Of a stretch of 64,000 nucleotides of DNA, positions 21,597 through 30,482 are shown piece after piece. The notes under the pieces are model-generated. The model was not told the DNA's origin, searched no databases, and saw nothing but the letters and a program-made list of their open reading frames with translations. The position numbers and the translations under genes are program-made. Origin of the DNA: Haemophilus quentini (lineage in GTDB: Bacteria > Pseudomonadota > Gammaproteobacteria > Enterobacterales > Pasteurellaceae); the NCBI GenBank assembly GCA_001752465.1, contig MDJB01000057.1, positions 1 through 64,000 on the forward strand, given 5' to 3'. Position 1 is the first letter of the stretch; each line of letters opens with the position of its first letter.

Positions 21597-21953
21597 ATGC
21601 TGCCAACATACGATGTTTATATTGCTGAAACATCAGGAGATTGCCTTGAAAAAGATCTTCTAAAACAATTTATCGTGACTTATCTAACTCAAGATGATCT
21701 TGATAAACTAAAAATGATTTTAACGAATATCCCGCAACTTAGACCATTCTGGGGAAAGACAGGCTATAAATACATTACAATAAATAATATCTATTTTTTA
21801 TATGAAGTGGCCGAAGACGAAAGAAAAGTCATTATTTTAGGTACTAAATTTAATAATAAACGAAAAACATTTAATTTTGCGAATACACTCAAGCAACAAA
21901 AAACAATGAAAAAATGGATTGGGGATTATTCTAAATATTATCCTAGTAAATAA
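21597..21953 (+). CDS. Hypothetical protein, possible RelE/ParE-like toxin
   Basis: 118 aa. Not recognised with certainty. The middle (residues 58-90) reads KYITINNIYFLYEVAEDE, then VIILGTKFNNKRK. This resembles the central strands of RelE/ParE toxins, where a basic residue, a Y-hydrophobic-Y-E strand and a final strand with Arg/Lys occur in that order. It is preceded by a 55-aa open frame in the same operon and followed by a terminator. The catalytic residues cannot be assigned by eye. Confidence 0.65.
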   Translation: MLPTYDVYIAETSGDCLEKDLLKQFIVTYLTQDDLDKLKMILTNIPQLRPFWGKTGYKYITINNIYFLYEVAEDERKVIILGTKFNNKRKTFNFANTLKQQKTMKKWIGDYSKYYPSK

Positions 21954-21977
21954 GCCCGATTAAATCGGGCTTATTTA
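21949..21977. terminator. Bidirectional terminator between the gene pair and htpG
   Basis: A perfect 13-bp stem AAATAAGCCCGAT/ATCGGGCTTATTT with a 3-base loop and T-rich flanks; convergent genes lie on both sides. Confidence 0.92.
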
Positions 21978-21984
21978 TTTTTAG

Positions 21985-23865
21985 TTAGCCTAATAATTTA
22001 TTTATGCGTTTAATAAACGCAGCTGGATTTTCCAAAGATCCACGCTCTGCTAACATAGCTTGTTCAAGTAATAATTCCACCCAATCAGCAAATTCTGTTT
22101 CATCGGCAATATCCGCTACTTTTTTCACTAAATGGTGTTCTGGATTAAGTTCAAAAGTATATTTTACTTCTGGTACAGGTTGCCCTGCGGCGGCAAACAA
22201 TTTCGCCATTTGGGTCGTCATTTGATCATTATCTGTAGAAACTACCGCTGGTGTATCCGTTAAATTGTGAGTTAAACGCACCGTTTTCACACGTTCGCCA
22301 AGCAAGTTTTTCACACGCTCAATAAAACTACCAAAGGCTTCATCTTGTTGTTTTTGCGTTTCAGATTCTTTATCCGCTAAATCGCCTAAATCCAAATCTG
22401 CTTTCGTGATACTTTGTAATGGTTTACCGTCAAATTCAGTTAAATAGCTTAACATCCATTCATCAATGCGATCGGAAAGCAATAAAACCTCAATGCCTTT
22501 TTTATTGAATAATTCCAAGTGCGGACTATTTTTCGCTGCAACATAACTATCCGCTGTAATGTAATAGATAGCTTTTTGCCCCTCTTTCATACGCGAGATA
22601 TAATCTTCTAAAGAGACAGTTTGCTCGCTGCTATCATTATGCGTTGAAGCAAAACGCAATAACTTCGCTACAGTTTCTTTGTTAGCAAAATCTTCTGCAG
22701 GGCCTTCTTTCAAGACTAAACCAAACTCTTTCCAGAATTGAAGATATTTTTCTGCATCATCTTTTGCTAATTTTTCTAGCATTTGTAATGAACGCTTAGT
22801 TAATGCTTTGCGTAATGCAGCAGTAATTTTGTTATCCTGTAAAATTTCACGAGATACATTTAATGGCAAGTCATTGCTATCGATTAAACCACGCATAAAA
22901 CGTAGATAATTCGGCATAAATTGCTCAGCATCATCCATAATAAATACACGTTGAACATAAAGTTTTAAGCCGTGTTTATGCTCGCGATTAAATAAATCCC
23001 AAGGTGCTTTAACTGGCACATAAAGCAAACTAGTATATGCTTGATTTCCTTCAACTTTGTTATGCGCCCAAGTGACAGGATCAGCAAAATCATGGCTTAA
23101 GTGTTTATAAAACTCTTTGTATTCCTCATCGGAAACATCATTTTTAGAACGCGTCCAAAGTGCATCGGATTTATTAATTTTCTCCCATTTCTCACCGCAC
23201 TCTTTGCCTTCATCATCGTATTCTTTCGTCAGCATTTCCACTGGCAAGCCAATATGGTCAGAATATTTACCGATAATTTCACGTAAATGCCATTCGTTTA
23301 AAAATTCTTTTTCATCTTCACGTAAATGTAAAATCACATCTGTACCACGGGATTTTTTCTCAATATCCGCAACAGAATATTCGCCTTCGCCCGCAGATTC
23401 CCAAAGTACGGCTTTATTCGCCTCTTCACCAGCCGCTCTAGTTTTTACAGTCACTTTATCTGCCACAATAAAAGCTGAATAAAAACCTACACCAAATTGC
23501 CCAATAAGTTGGCTATTTTTTGCTTGGTCTTGGCCAAGTGCGGTTAAAAATTCTTTTGTTCCTGATTTTGCAATCGTCCCCAAATGATCGATGACTTGCT
23601 CACGAGTCATACCAATGCCGTTATCACTAATCGTGATAGTTCCTTTATCCGCATCAAAGCTAACACGCACACGTAAGTCGCCATCACCTTCATATAAAGC
23701 AGGGTTGGAAAGTGCTTTAAAGCGTAATTTATCTGCTGCATCAGAGGCATTAGAAATTAATTCACGTAAGAAAATTTCTTTGTTGGAATACAAAGAATGA
23801 ATCATTAATTGGAGAAGTTGTTTGACTTCTGATTGGAAGCCGCGAGTTTCTTGATTTTGTGACAT
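21985..23865 (-). CDS. htpG: Hsp90 family chaperone HtpG
   Basis: 626 aa. Cytoplasmic ATP-dependent chaperone. N-terminal GHKL ATPase motifs: [13 protein letters not shown] near residue 30, DNGIGMT near 80, and [11 protein letters not shown] near 115-125. The ATG at 23865 ([10 protein letters not shown]) is preferred to an upstream in-frame start adding MKEKI. AAGGA lies 7 bases before it and the family begins there. The upstream region carries a heat-shock-type -35. Confidence 0.97.
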   Translation of the reverse strand: MSQNQETRGFQSEVKQLLQLMIHSLYSNKEIFLRELISNASDAADKLRFKALSNPALYEGDGDLRVRVSFDADKGTITISDNGIGMTREQVIDHLGTIAKSGTKEFLTALGQDQAKNSQLIGQFGVGFYSAFIVADKVTVKTRAAGEEANKAVLWESAGEGEYSVADIEKKSRGTDVILHLREDEKEFLNEWHLREIIGKYSDHIGLPVEMLTKEYDDEGKECGEKWEKINKSDALWTRSKNDVSDEEYKEFYKHLSHDFADPVTWAHNKVEGNQAYTSLLYVPVKAPWDLFNREHKHGLKLYVQRVFIMDDAEQFMPNYLRFMRGLIDSNDLPLNVSREILQDNKITAALRKALTKRSLQMLEKLAKDDAEKYLQFWKEFGLVLKEGPAEDFANKETVAKLLRFASTHNDSSEQTVSLEDYISRMKEGQKAIYYITADSYVAAKNSPHLELFNKKGIEVLLLSDRIDEWMLSYLTEFDGKPLQSITKADLDLGDLADKESETQKQQDEAFGSFIERVKNLLGERVKTVRLTHNLTDTPAVVSTDNDQMTTQMAKLFAAAGQPVPEVKYTFELNPEHHLVKKVADIADETEFADWVELLLEQAMLAERGSLENPAAFIKRINKLLG

Positions 23866-23925
23866 AATTTTTTCCTTCATAAAGATAAAAATTGAACGTC
23901 ACAGATATAAGAATAAAAAAAAAGA

Positions 23926-23932
23926 TTTCAAG
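23926..23932 (-). promoter_or_regulatory. Heat-shock (sigma-32) type -35 for htpG
   Basis: The minus strand reads CCCCTTGAAA, an exact CTTGAAA sigma-32 -35 element, about 60 bases before the htpG ATG. A TATATC-like -10 follows at a 15-17 base spacing, but the C-rich sigma-32 -10 is not evident, so dual or sigma-70 use is possible. Confidence 0.55.
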
Positions 23933-23941
23933 GGGAAAAGC

Positions 23942-23969
23942 AAAGTGCGGTGAATTTTCACCGCACTTT
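23942..23969 (-). terminator. Uptake-sequence terminator after the AfuA-like gene
   Basis: Two perfectly facing uptake sequences (23943-23951, 23960-23968) make a 12-13 bp stem with a tiny loop. It lies just past the stop codon of the AfuA-like gene and just upstream of the htpG promoter, insulating the two. Confidence 0.8.
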
Positions 23970-23986
23970 TATCAAGCTAGCATCAA

Positions 23987-25048
23987 TTACTCTTTTCTTT
24001 CCTTCACATTTTCAACCCAGCGTTCTATTAATCGTTTCGCCTCTTGATCCGAACCAAATTTGATGAAATCAATATCAAGTAATTTAAGTTTTGCCGGCTC
24101 TGAAAGATGCGGATGCGCTTTAGCATGAATATTTGTTGGCAGTTGGTAAGAATCAGCCTCACGCCAAGGAATTTCTTGAGCTTCAGCAGAAAGAACAAAA
24201 TCGACAAAGCGCTTAGCATTATCTAAATTGCGCCCATTTTTAATGATACTGACCGCCCCTAACGTATAGCCTGTGCCTTCGCAAGGTAAAGCACCAATAA
24301 CCGGTGCGCCTTTATCCTTTTCACGCACATAAGTATGCATAAAACCAATATCAACTGCGGCTGCACCCGTAGAAATATTAGCCGTTGCTAATCCAGTTTT
24401 CGTGTATTGAGCAATGTTTTTATCAAGTTCTTTCAAATAAGCAAAGGCTTTATCTTCGCCCATAATTTCAATTAAAGTTGTAAGAATGGTGTAGCCTGTG
24501 CCCGATACTCGAGGATCTGGATATTGAATTAACCCTTTAAATTCTGGTTTTAATAAATCAGCATAACATTGAGGCTTCGCGATATTTTTTTCAGCTAGCA
24601 GTTTTTCGTTCATCCCAATGCCAAGTTCCATAAGATAAATAATCGATGTGGTATCGCCACGTTGTTCAGTCAGCTTTTTGAATTGAGGCATAATTTCTTT
24701 TTGCAGAGGTGAACGATAAGTTTCTAACAAACCAGCATCTCGAGCCTGAAAGTGCGGTTCCAATGTACCGCCATACCACACATCTGCTTGTGGATTTTCT
24801 TTTTCGGCTTTGATTTTGCCTAATACAGTCCCTGTGCTATTACGCACAAACTGAGTGTCCACATTATATTTTTTGCTAAAAGCGTGAGCGACTTTTTCAC
24901 AAGTCGTGTTTTGGACGCTGCAATAAAGCACTAATTTGCCTTCCGCTTGAGCAGGGGTTGATAAACTTAATCCTAATAAGCCGCAACCAAGCACGCTGGA
25001 AAGTGCGGTCAATTTAAAAGAATTTTTTAAAGAAAAAGAGAGTTTCAT
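23987..25048 (-). CDS. AfuA/FbpA-family periplasmic binding protein under a TPP riboswitch
   Basis: 353 aa with a signal peptide (SSVLGCGLLGLSLSTPAQA, cleavage before EGKLVLYCS). The fold class is the ferric/sugar-phosphate/thiamine binding cluster. Features such as LVLYCSVQNTTCE, NPQADVWYGGTLEP, DPRVSGTGYT and PCEGTGYTLGAVS look like AfuA (a hexose-phosphate-binding protein in Actinobacillus) and not like E. coli ThiB. However, the leader contains a TPP riboswitch, so thiamine or a thiamine phosphate is the likely ligand. AAGGA lies 6 bases before the ATG. No permease or ATPase gene follows; a terminator and htpG do. It must borrow a transporter encoded elsewhere or have a stand-alone role. 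Confidence 0.85.
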   Translation of the reverse strand: MKLSFSLKNSFKLTALSSVLGCGLLGLSLSTPAQAEGKLVLYCSVQNTTCEKVAHAFSKKYNVDTQFVRNSTGTVLGKIKAEKENPQADVWYGGTLEPHFQARDAGLLETYRSPLQKEIMPQFKKLTEQRGDTTSIIYLMELGIGMNEKLLAEKNIAKPQCYADLLKPEFKGLIQYPDPRVSGTGYTILTTLIEIMGEDKAFAYLKELDKNIAQYTKTGLATANISTGAAAVDIGFMHTYVREKDKGAPVIGALPCEGTGYTLGAVSIIKNGRNLDNAKRFVDFVLSAEAQEIPWREADSYQLPTNIHAKAHPHLSEPAKLKLLDIDFIKFGSDQEAKRLIERWVENVKERKE

Positions 25049-25106
25049 GATGCATCCTTACTTATATGAATACAGAAAAAAGTAAGTCAGCCCTTTAAGG
25101 AGGAGA

Positions 25107-25183
25107 GATTAGTTTCCTATGCCAGTGCTAACTGTTTCAGGTTCACGGGTATTTTCTCAGCGATGTCCGCACCCCGACTAACC
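25107..25183 (-). promoter_or_regulatory. TPP (thiamine pyrophosphate) riboswitch
   Basis: Reading the minus strand from 25183: P1 arm GGTTAGT, then GGGGTGC, CTGAGA, ACCC, GAACCTGA, the GTTAGCACTGGC hairpin, TAGGAAACTA and the closing P1 arm ACTAATC. These are the THI-element blocks in the right order and spacing. Downstream a CTCCTCCTT sequence could pair with the AAGGA ribosome site of the AfuA-like gene, which suggests translational control. Confidence 0.92.
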
Positions 25184-25245
25184 GCGAATCAATATAAGTT
25201 GTAATACTATTTTTGTAAAGTCGGATAAGTTTATGATTTTCTTGA

Positions 25246-25292
25246 TTGTTATATAAAAAAATTAGACTTATAATTCCTGTAAATTTGAACAG
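25246..25292 (+). promoter_or_regulatory. uvrD promoter with LexA (SOS) box
   Basis: TTGTTA (25246-25251), 17 bases and TATAAT (25269-25274) form the promoter. CTGT-AAATTTGA-ACAG (25277-25292) is an exact SOS box with the CTGT-N8-ACAG core, lying over the expected start site. Direct LexA repression of uvrD is expected. Confidence 0.88.
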
Positions 25293-25306
25293 ATAAAAAT
25301 TTCATC

Positions 25307-27487
25307 ATGGATATTTCTGAATTACTTGACGGACTTAACGATAAACAACGCGAAGCCGTAGCAGCCCCTCTTGGTAATAACTTAGTGCTAGCAGGTGCAG
25401 GCTCTGGCAAAACGCGTGTATTGACGCACCGCATCGCTTGGTTAATTGCGGTAGAAAATATTTCTGAAGGCAGCATTATGGCGGTGACGTTTACCAATAA
25501 AGCAGCCGCAGAAATGCGTCATCGTATTCAAGCTACCCTTGCCAAACACGCACAACATCAATTATTTGGTATGTGGATTGGAACCTTCCACAGCATTGCC
25601 CATCGATTGTTGCGAGCCCATCATTTAGATGTGGGATTGCCACAAGATTTCCAAATTTTAGATTCAGAAGATCAACTTCGTTTAATTAAACGGTTATTAA
25701 AACTATATAATTTTGATGAAAAAGCTTTTCCGCCGAAACAAGCTTGTTGGTACATCAATAACAAAAAAGATGAAGGCTTGCGATCAAACGACATTGAAGA
25801 TTTTAATGATCGTCAAGAGCGTGAATGGATTAAAATTTATAAGATCTATCAAGACACTTGCGATCGCGCAGGATTGGTCGATTTTGCTGAATTATTAATT
25901 CGAGCCTATGAATTATTTGAGAAAAAACCATTAATTTTGCAACGTTATCAACAACGTTTTCAGCATATTTTGGTGGATGAGTTTCAAGATACCAATAAAA
26001 TTCAATATAAGTGGATTAAAATTCTCGCGGGAGAAACAGGCAAAGTCATGATCGTAGGCGATGACGATCAATCTATATACGGTTGGCGTGGCGCACAAAT
26101 CGAAAATATTCAAAAATTCTTGAAAGATTTCAACGCAGAAACAATTCGCCTTGAACAAAACTATCGTTCTACCGCCAATATCCTAAACAGCGCAAATGAA
26201 TTAATTGCAAACAATAGTGATCGTCTCGGTAAAAATTTATGGACAGAGGGAGAAAAAGGCGATCCTGTGGGCATCTATGCCGCTTTTAATGAATTGGACG
26301 AAGCAAAATTTGTTGCTTCACAAATTCAGGATTGGGTAGAACATGGCGGAAAACTTGATGATTGTGCTGTACTTTATCGTAGTAATAGTCAATCTCGCGT
26401 TATTGAAGAAGCCTTAATTCGTTGTCAAATTCCATATCGTATTTATGGCGGTATGCGTTTCTTCGAACGTCAAGAAATTAAAGATGCTTTGGCCTATCTT
26501 CGTTTGATTAATAATCGTCAAGATGATGCCGCTTTTGAGCGTGTAATTAATACGCCTACCCGTGGCATTGGCGACCGCACTTTAGATATATTGCGCAACT
26601 TAACCCGCGAACGCCAAATTACCTTATGGCAAGCAGTACAAGTTGCGACACAAGAAAATATGTTGGCTGGGCGAGCCTCAACAGCATTATTGCGTTTCCA
26701 AGAATTAATTAATTCACTACAACTTGATACCGCAGAAATGCCGCTTTTCGCACAAGCTGATTTTGTGATTAAACATTCGGGTTTATATGAAATGTATAAA
26801 CAAGAAAAAGGTGAAAAAGGCGAAGTGCGTATTGAAAACTTGGAAGAATTAGTTACCGCAACCCGTGAATTCATCAAGCCTGATGATGCTGAAGATGTGA
26901 CAGAGCTCACCGCCTTTTTAACTCATGCCTCTTTAGAAGCAGGTGAAGAACAAGCCTCGCCGCATCAATCTTGTGTAGAAATGATGACGTTGCACTCTGC
27001 AAAAGGCTTAGAATTTCCTCGTGTATTTATGGTGGGCGTAGAAGAAGGATTATTCCCAAGTTTCCGTTCTTTTGAAGAACCAGGGCGTTTAGAAGAAGAA
27101 CGTCGTTTAGCTTATGTCGGTATTACTCGCGCGAAGAAAAAACTGACCATCTCTTATGCGGAAAGCCGTCGGTTATATGCAAAAGAAGAACGCCATTTGC
27201 CATCACGTTTTATCGCAGAATTACCGAGAGAATGTATCCAAGAAATTCGTTTACGAGGAACTGTCATGCGCGCAATGAATCTAGCAAAAGTCGGTTCATT
27301 GTCTAATACAAGTGCGGGCGAAAATGAATGGAAAATGGGTCAAAAAGTCAAACATGAAAAATTCGGTTTTGGCACAGTCATTAATGTCGAAGGATCAGAT
27401 AACAATACTCGCCTCCAAATTGCCTTCCAAGCGCAAGGCATTAAATGGCTCATTGCACATTTGGCAAAACTGGAAAAAGTGCGGTAG
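25307..27487 (+). CDS. uvrD: DNA helicase II UvrD
   Basis: 726 aa. Superfamily 1 3'-5' helicase used in nucleotide excision and mismatch repair. Motifs in order: LNDKQREAVAAP (Q motif), AGAGSGKT (I, near 30), TFTNKAAAEM (Ia), VDEFQDTN (II, near 222), GDDDQSIYGWRGA (III), EQNYRST (IV), TLHSAKGLEFP (V, near 565) and VGITRAKKKL (VI). The C-terminal Tudor-like tail KVKHEKFGFGTVINVEG is characteristic of UvrD rather than Rep. It is preceded by an exact SOS box. Confidence 0.97.
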   Translation: MDISELLDGLNDKQREAVAAPLGNNLVLAGAGSGKTRVLTHRIAWLIAVENISEGSIMAVTFTNKAAAEMRHRIQATLAKHAQHQLFGMWIGTFHSIAHRLLRAHHLDVGLPQDFQILDSEDQLRLIKRLLKLYNFDEKAFPPKQACWYINNKKDEGLRSNDIEDFNDRQEREWIKIYKIYQDTCDRAGLVDFAELLIRAYELFEKKPLILQRYQQRFQHILVDEFQDTNKIQYKWIKILAGETGKVMIVGDDDQSIYGWRGAQIENIQKFLKDFNAETIRLEQNYRSTANILNSANELIANNSDRLGKNLWTEGEKGDPVGIYAAFNELDEAKFVASQIQDWVEHGGKLDDCAVLYRSNSQSRVIEEALIRCQIPYRIYGGMRFFERQEIKDALAYLRLINNRQDDAAFERVINTPTRGIGDRTLDILRNLTRERQITLWQAVQVATQENMLAGRASTALLRFQELINSLQLDTAEMPLFAQADFVIKHSGLYEMYKQEKGEKGEVRIENLEELVTATREFIKPDDAEDVTELTAFLTHASLEAGEEQASPHQSCVEMMTLHSAKGLEFPRVFMVGVEEGLFPSFRSFEEPGRLEEERRLAYVGITRAKKKLTISYAESRRLYAKEERHLPSRFIAELPRECIQEIRLRGTVMRAMNLAKVGSLSNTSAGENEWKMGQKVKHEKFGFGTVINVEGSDNNTRLQIAFQAQGIKWLIAHLAKLEKVR

Positions 27488-27526
27488 AATCCAAGAGAGT
27501 TTTACTTCTACCGATTAATTTCTTTG

Positions 27527-27556
27527 AAAAGTGCGGTGAATTTTAACTGCACTTTT
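27527..27556 (+). terminator. uvrD terminator built on an uptake sequence
   Basis: The uptake sequence at 27529-27537 pairs with an imperfect partner (AACTGCACTT) to give an 11-bp stem with one G-U pair, followed by TTTTTTG. It ends 18 bases before dppB, so dpp needs its own promoter or readthrough. Confidence 0.8.
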
Positions 27557-27574
27557 TTGTATTTGAGTGATTGA

Positions 27575-28576
27575 ATGTTTAAATTTTTCTTCAAACGTAT
27601 CTTAATGGTAATTCCAACTTTTATTGCCATTACTTTTATCACTTTTGCCCTTGTGCATTTTATTCCTGGCGATCCAGTTGAAATAATGATGGGAGAACGT
27701 GGCTTAACACCTGAAATACATCAACAAATGATGCATCAATTAGGATTAAATCTTCCTTTGCATGAACAATATTTTCATTATATTGCTAAAGTGCTACAAG
27801 GTGATTTTGGGGCATCATTCCGCACTCAACAACCAGTTCTTACTGAATTCTTTACACTTTTCCCTGCCACAGCTGAATTAGCATTTTTTGCGTTATTTTG
27901 GTCGTTATTAGGCGGAGTAATTTTAGGCACGATTGCTGCAGTAAAAAAAGACAGTTGGATTTCTCACACAGTTACAGCTGCATCACTCACAGGTTATTCT
28001 ATGCCAATTTTCTGGTGGGGATTGATTTTAATTTTATACGTTTCACCACAACTCGGTTTACCGCAAGGTGGACGTTTAGATAATGGATTTTGGATCGATA
28101 CACCAACAGGATTTATGCTCATTGATAGCTGGCTTTCTGGTATGCCCGGTGCCTTCGAAAATGCGATTAAATCGTTAATTCTTCCTGCAATCGTCCTAGG
28201 CACTGTTCCTCTCGCCATTATTACTCGTATGACACGATCTGCGATGTTGGAAGTATTAGGCGAAGATTACATTCGCACAGCAAAAGCAAAAGGCCTAAGT
28301 TATACTCGAATCGTCATTGTTCATGCATTGCGTAATGCGTTAATTCCTGTTGTCACTGTGGTCGGATTAATCGTTGGTCAATTGCTTTCCGGTGCCGTAC
28401 TGACAGAAACCATTTTCTCATGGCCGGGAATTGGAAAATGGATTATTGATGCGATTCAAGCGCGCGATTATCCAGTATTACAGGGTTCTGTACTGATTAT
28501 TGCGACGATTATTATTGTGGTGAATTTAACCGTCGATTTACTTTACGGCGTGGTCAATCCGCGTATCCGTCATTAA
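27575..28576 (+). CDS. dppB: Dipeptide ABC transporter permease DppB
   Basis: 333 aa, inner-membrane permease with about six hydrophobic segments. It has the family N-terminus (RILMVIPTFIAITFITFALVHFIPGDP) and the EAA loop GEDYIRTAKAKGLSYTRIV near residue 230. First of dppBCDF. No dppA binding-protein gene is present; in H. influenzae the permease is thought to work with a separately encoded haem/peptide-binding lipoprotein (HbpA/DppA). The ribosome site is modest (GAGTGA). Confidence 0.93.
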   Translation: MFKFFFKRILMVIPTFIAITFITFALVHFIPGDPVEIMMGERGLTPEIHQQMMHQLGLNLPLHEQYFHYIAKVLQGDFGASFRTQQPVLTEFFTLFPATAELAFFALFWSLLGGVILGTIAAVKKDSWISHTVTAASLTGYSMPIFWWGLILILYVSPQLGLPQGGRLDNGFWIDTPTGFMLIDSWLSGMPGAFENAIKSLILPAIVLGTVPLAIITRMTRSAMLEVLGEDYIRTAKAKGLSYTRIVIVHALRNALIPVVTVVGLIVGQLLSGAVLTETIFSWPGIGKWIIDAIQARDYPVLQGSVLIIATIIIVVNLTVDLLYGVVNPRIRH

Positions 28577-28590
28577 TTGTAGGAGAAATT

Positions 28591-29478
28591 ATGTCTGACA
28601 CGCCTTCAACTTTCGCGCCAAAAACGCCCTTGCAAGAATTTTGGTTTTACTTCAAACAAAACCGAGACGCGCTAATCGGTTTAACCTTTATTGTGATTGT
28701 TGCCTTAATCAGCATTCTCGCGCCTTATATTGCGCCTTTTGATCCAACAGAACAAAATCGTACCGCACTTTTACTGCCTCCCGCTTGGTATGAAGGCGGC
28801 AATCCAGCCTATTTACTCGGAACAGATGATATTGGGCGAGATATCCTTTCTCGCATCATTTACGGAACGCGAATTTCCGTCTTTGCGGGATTTGTCATTG
28901 TATTACTATCTTGTGCCTTTGGTACCAGCCTTGGCTTGATTTCTGGCTATTATGGCGGCGTGCTAGATACAATTATCATTCGCCTAATTGATATTATGCT
29001 CGCGATTCCAAACTTGCTCTTGACGATTGTGGTCGTCTCTATTTTAGAGCCATCACTCGCCAATGCCACTTTAGCGATCGCCGTTGTATCGATTCCTAGC
29101 TATGTGCGTTTGACTCGAGCAGCCGTGATGAATGAAAAAAATCGTGATTATGTCACCTCGTCTAAAGTCGCTGGCGCAGGTGTTCTTCGCCTCATGTTTA
29201 TTGTGATTTTACCAAACTGTTTGGCACCCTTGATTGTGCAAATGACAATGGGAATTTCCAATGCGATCTTAGAACTCGCGACACTTGGTTTCTTAGGCAT
29301 TGGTGCAAAACCACCAACACCTGAGCTTGGCACAATGCTTTCAGAAGCACGTGGTTTTATGCAAGCAGCAAACTGGTTGGTTACAATTCCTGGCTTAGTT
29401 ATTTTATCTTTAGTGCTCGCCTTTAACTTAATGGGTGATGGCTTGCGGGATGCACTAGATCCAAAACTCAAACAATAG
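28591..29478 (+). CDS. dppC: Dipeptide ABC transporter permease DppC
   Basis: 295 aa, second permease subunit. Hydrophobic N-terminal segment after a short cytosolic tail, the LGTDDIGRDILSRIIYGTRIS signature near residues 72-92, the EAA loop NRDYVTSSKVAGAGVLRLM near 185, and the final LGDGLRDALDP-type ending typical of the OppC/DppC family. AGGAGAA precedes the ATG. It is 14 bases downstream of dppB. One uptake sequence lies within it. Confidence 0.94.
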   Translation: MSDTPSTFAPKTPLQEFWFYFKQNRDALIGLTFIVIVALISILAPYIAPFDPTEQNRTALLLPPAWYEGGNPAYLLGTDDIGRDILSRIIYGTRISVFAGFVIVLLSCAFGTSLGLISGYYGGVLDTIIIRLIDIMLAIPNLLLTIVVVSILEPSLANATLAIAVVSIPSYVRLTRAAVMNEKNRDYVTSSKVAGAGVLRLMFIVILPNCLAPLIVQMTMGISNAILELATLGFLGIGAKPPTPELGTMLSEARGFMQAANWLVTIPGLVILSLVLAFNLMGDGLRDALDPKLKQ

Positions 29479-29487
29479 GAAAACAGA

Positions 29488-30480
29488 ATGGCATTATTAG
29501 ACGTAAAAGAACTTTCTGTTCACTTTGGCGATAAAAATACGCTATTTAAAGCAGTGGATCGCATCAGCTATCAAGTCGCACAAGGCGAAGTGCTTGGCAT
29601 TGTGGGAGAATCGGGGTCAGGGAAATCTGTGAGTTCTCTCGCAATTATGGGGCTAATTGATCATCCAGGACGTGTATCGGCAGAATCCTTGCAATTTGAA
29701 AATACCAATTTACTCACTTTAGAGAGTAAAGCTAAACGCCAGCTTATTGGTGCTGATGTTGCGATGATTTTCCAAGATCCGATGACAAGCTTGAATCCTG
29801 CTTATACCGTCGGTTTCCAAATTATGGAGGCGTTAAAAACTCATGAAGGCGGTACAAAAAAGGCAAGAAAAGACCGCACTTTAGAGCTTTTAAGATTGGT
29901 CGGTATCCCAGATCCTGAATCTCGAATTGATGTTTATCCTCATCAGCTTTCTGGCGGAATGAGTCAGCGTGTGATGATTGCGATGGCAATTGCTTGTAAA
30001 CCTAAATTATTGATTGCTGACGAGCCAACTACTGCGCTAGATGTCACTATTCAAGCACAAATTATGGAACTCTTACTCGAATTGCAGAAAAAAGAATGCA
30101 TGTCGCTGATTTTGATTACCCATGATCTTGCGCTTGTTTCTGAAGCTACAGATCGAATTATCGTAATGTATGCAGGACAAATCGTTGAAGAAGGCACTGC
30201 AAAAGATATTTTCCGCGAGCCAAAACATCCTTACACTCAGGCCTTGTTACGTTCATTACCTGAATTTGCAGAAGGAAAATCTCGCTTAGCGTCATTACAA
30301 GGTGTAGTACCTGGAAAATACGATCGCCCAACGGGCTGCTTATTAAATCCTCGCTGCCCTTATGCAACCGAATACTGTCGACAAGTCGAACCTCAATTGC
30401 ATAATATCGGTTCGCGTAAAGTAAAATGCCATACTCCGCTGAACGAGCAAGGCAATCCCGTTGAATATCAAGGAGCTTAA
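29488..30480 (+). CDS. dppD: Dipeptide ABC transporter ATP-binding protein DppD
   Basis: 330 aa. ATPase: Walker [12 protein letters not shown] near residue 40, signature [16 protein letters not shown] near 155, Walker [17 protein letters not shown], switch His in LITHDLAL. The C-terminal oligopeptide-transporter domain has a Cys-rich [17 protein letters not shown] segment, probably an iron-sulfur or metal site as in other Dpp/Opp ATPases. It pairs with DppF as a heterodimer and starts 9 bases after dppC. Confidence 0.95.
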   Translation: MALLDVKELSVHFGDKNTLFKAVDRISYQVAQGEVLGIVGESGSGKSVSSLAIMGLIDHPGRVSAESLQFENTNLLTLESKAKRQLIGADVAMIFQDPMTSLNPAYTVGFQIMEALKTHEGGTKKARKDRTLELLRLVGIPDPESRIDVYPHQLSGGMSQRVMIAMAIACKPKLLIADEPTTALDVTIQAQIMELLLELQKKECMSLILITHDLALVSEATDRIIVMYAGQIVEEGTAKDIFREPKHPYTQALLRSLPEFAEGKSRLASLQGVVPGKYDRPTGCLLNPRCPYATEYCRQVEPQLHNIGSRKVKCHTPLNEQGNPVEYQGA

Positions 30481-30482
30481 TA

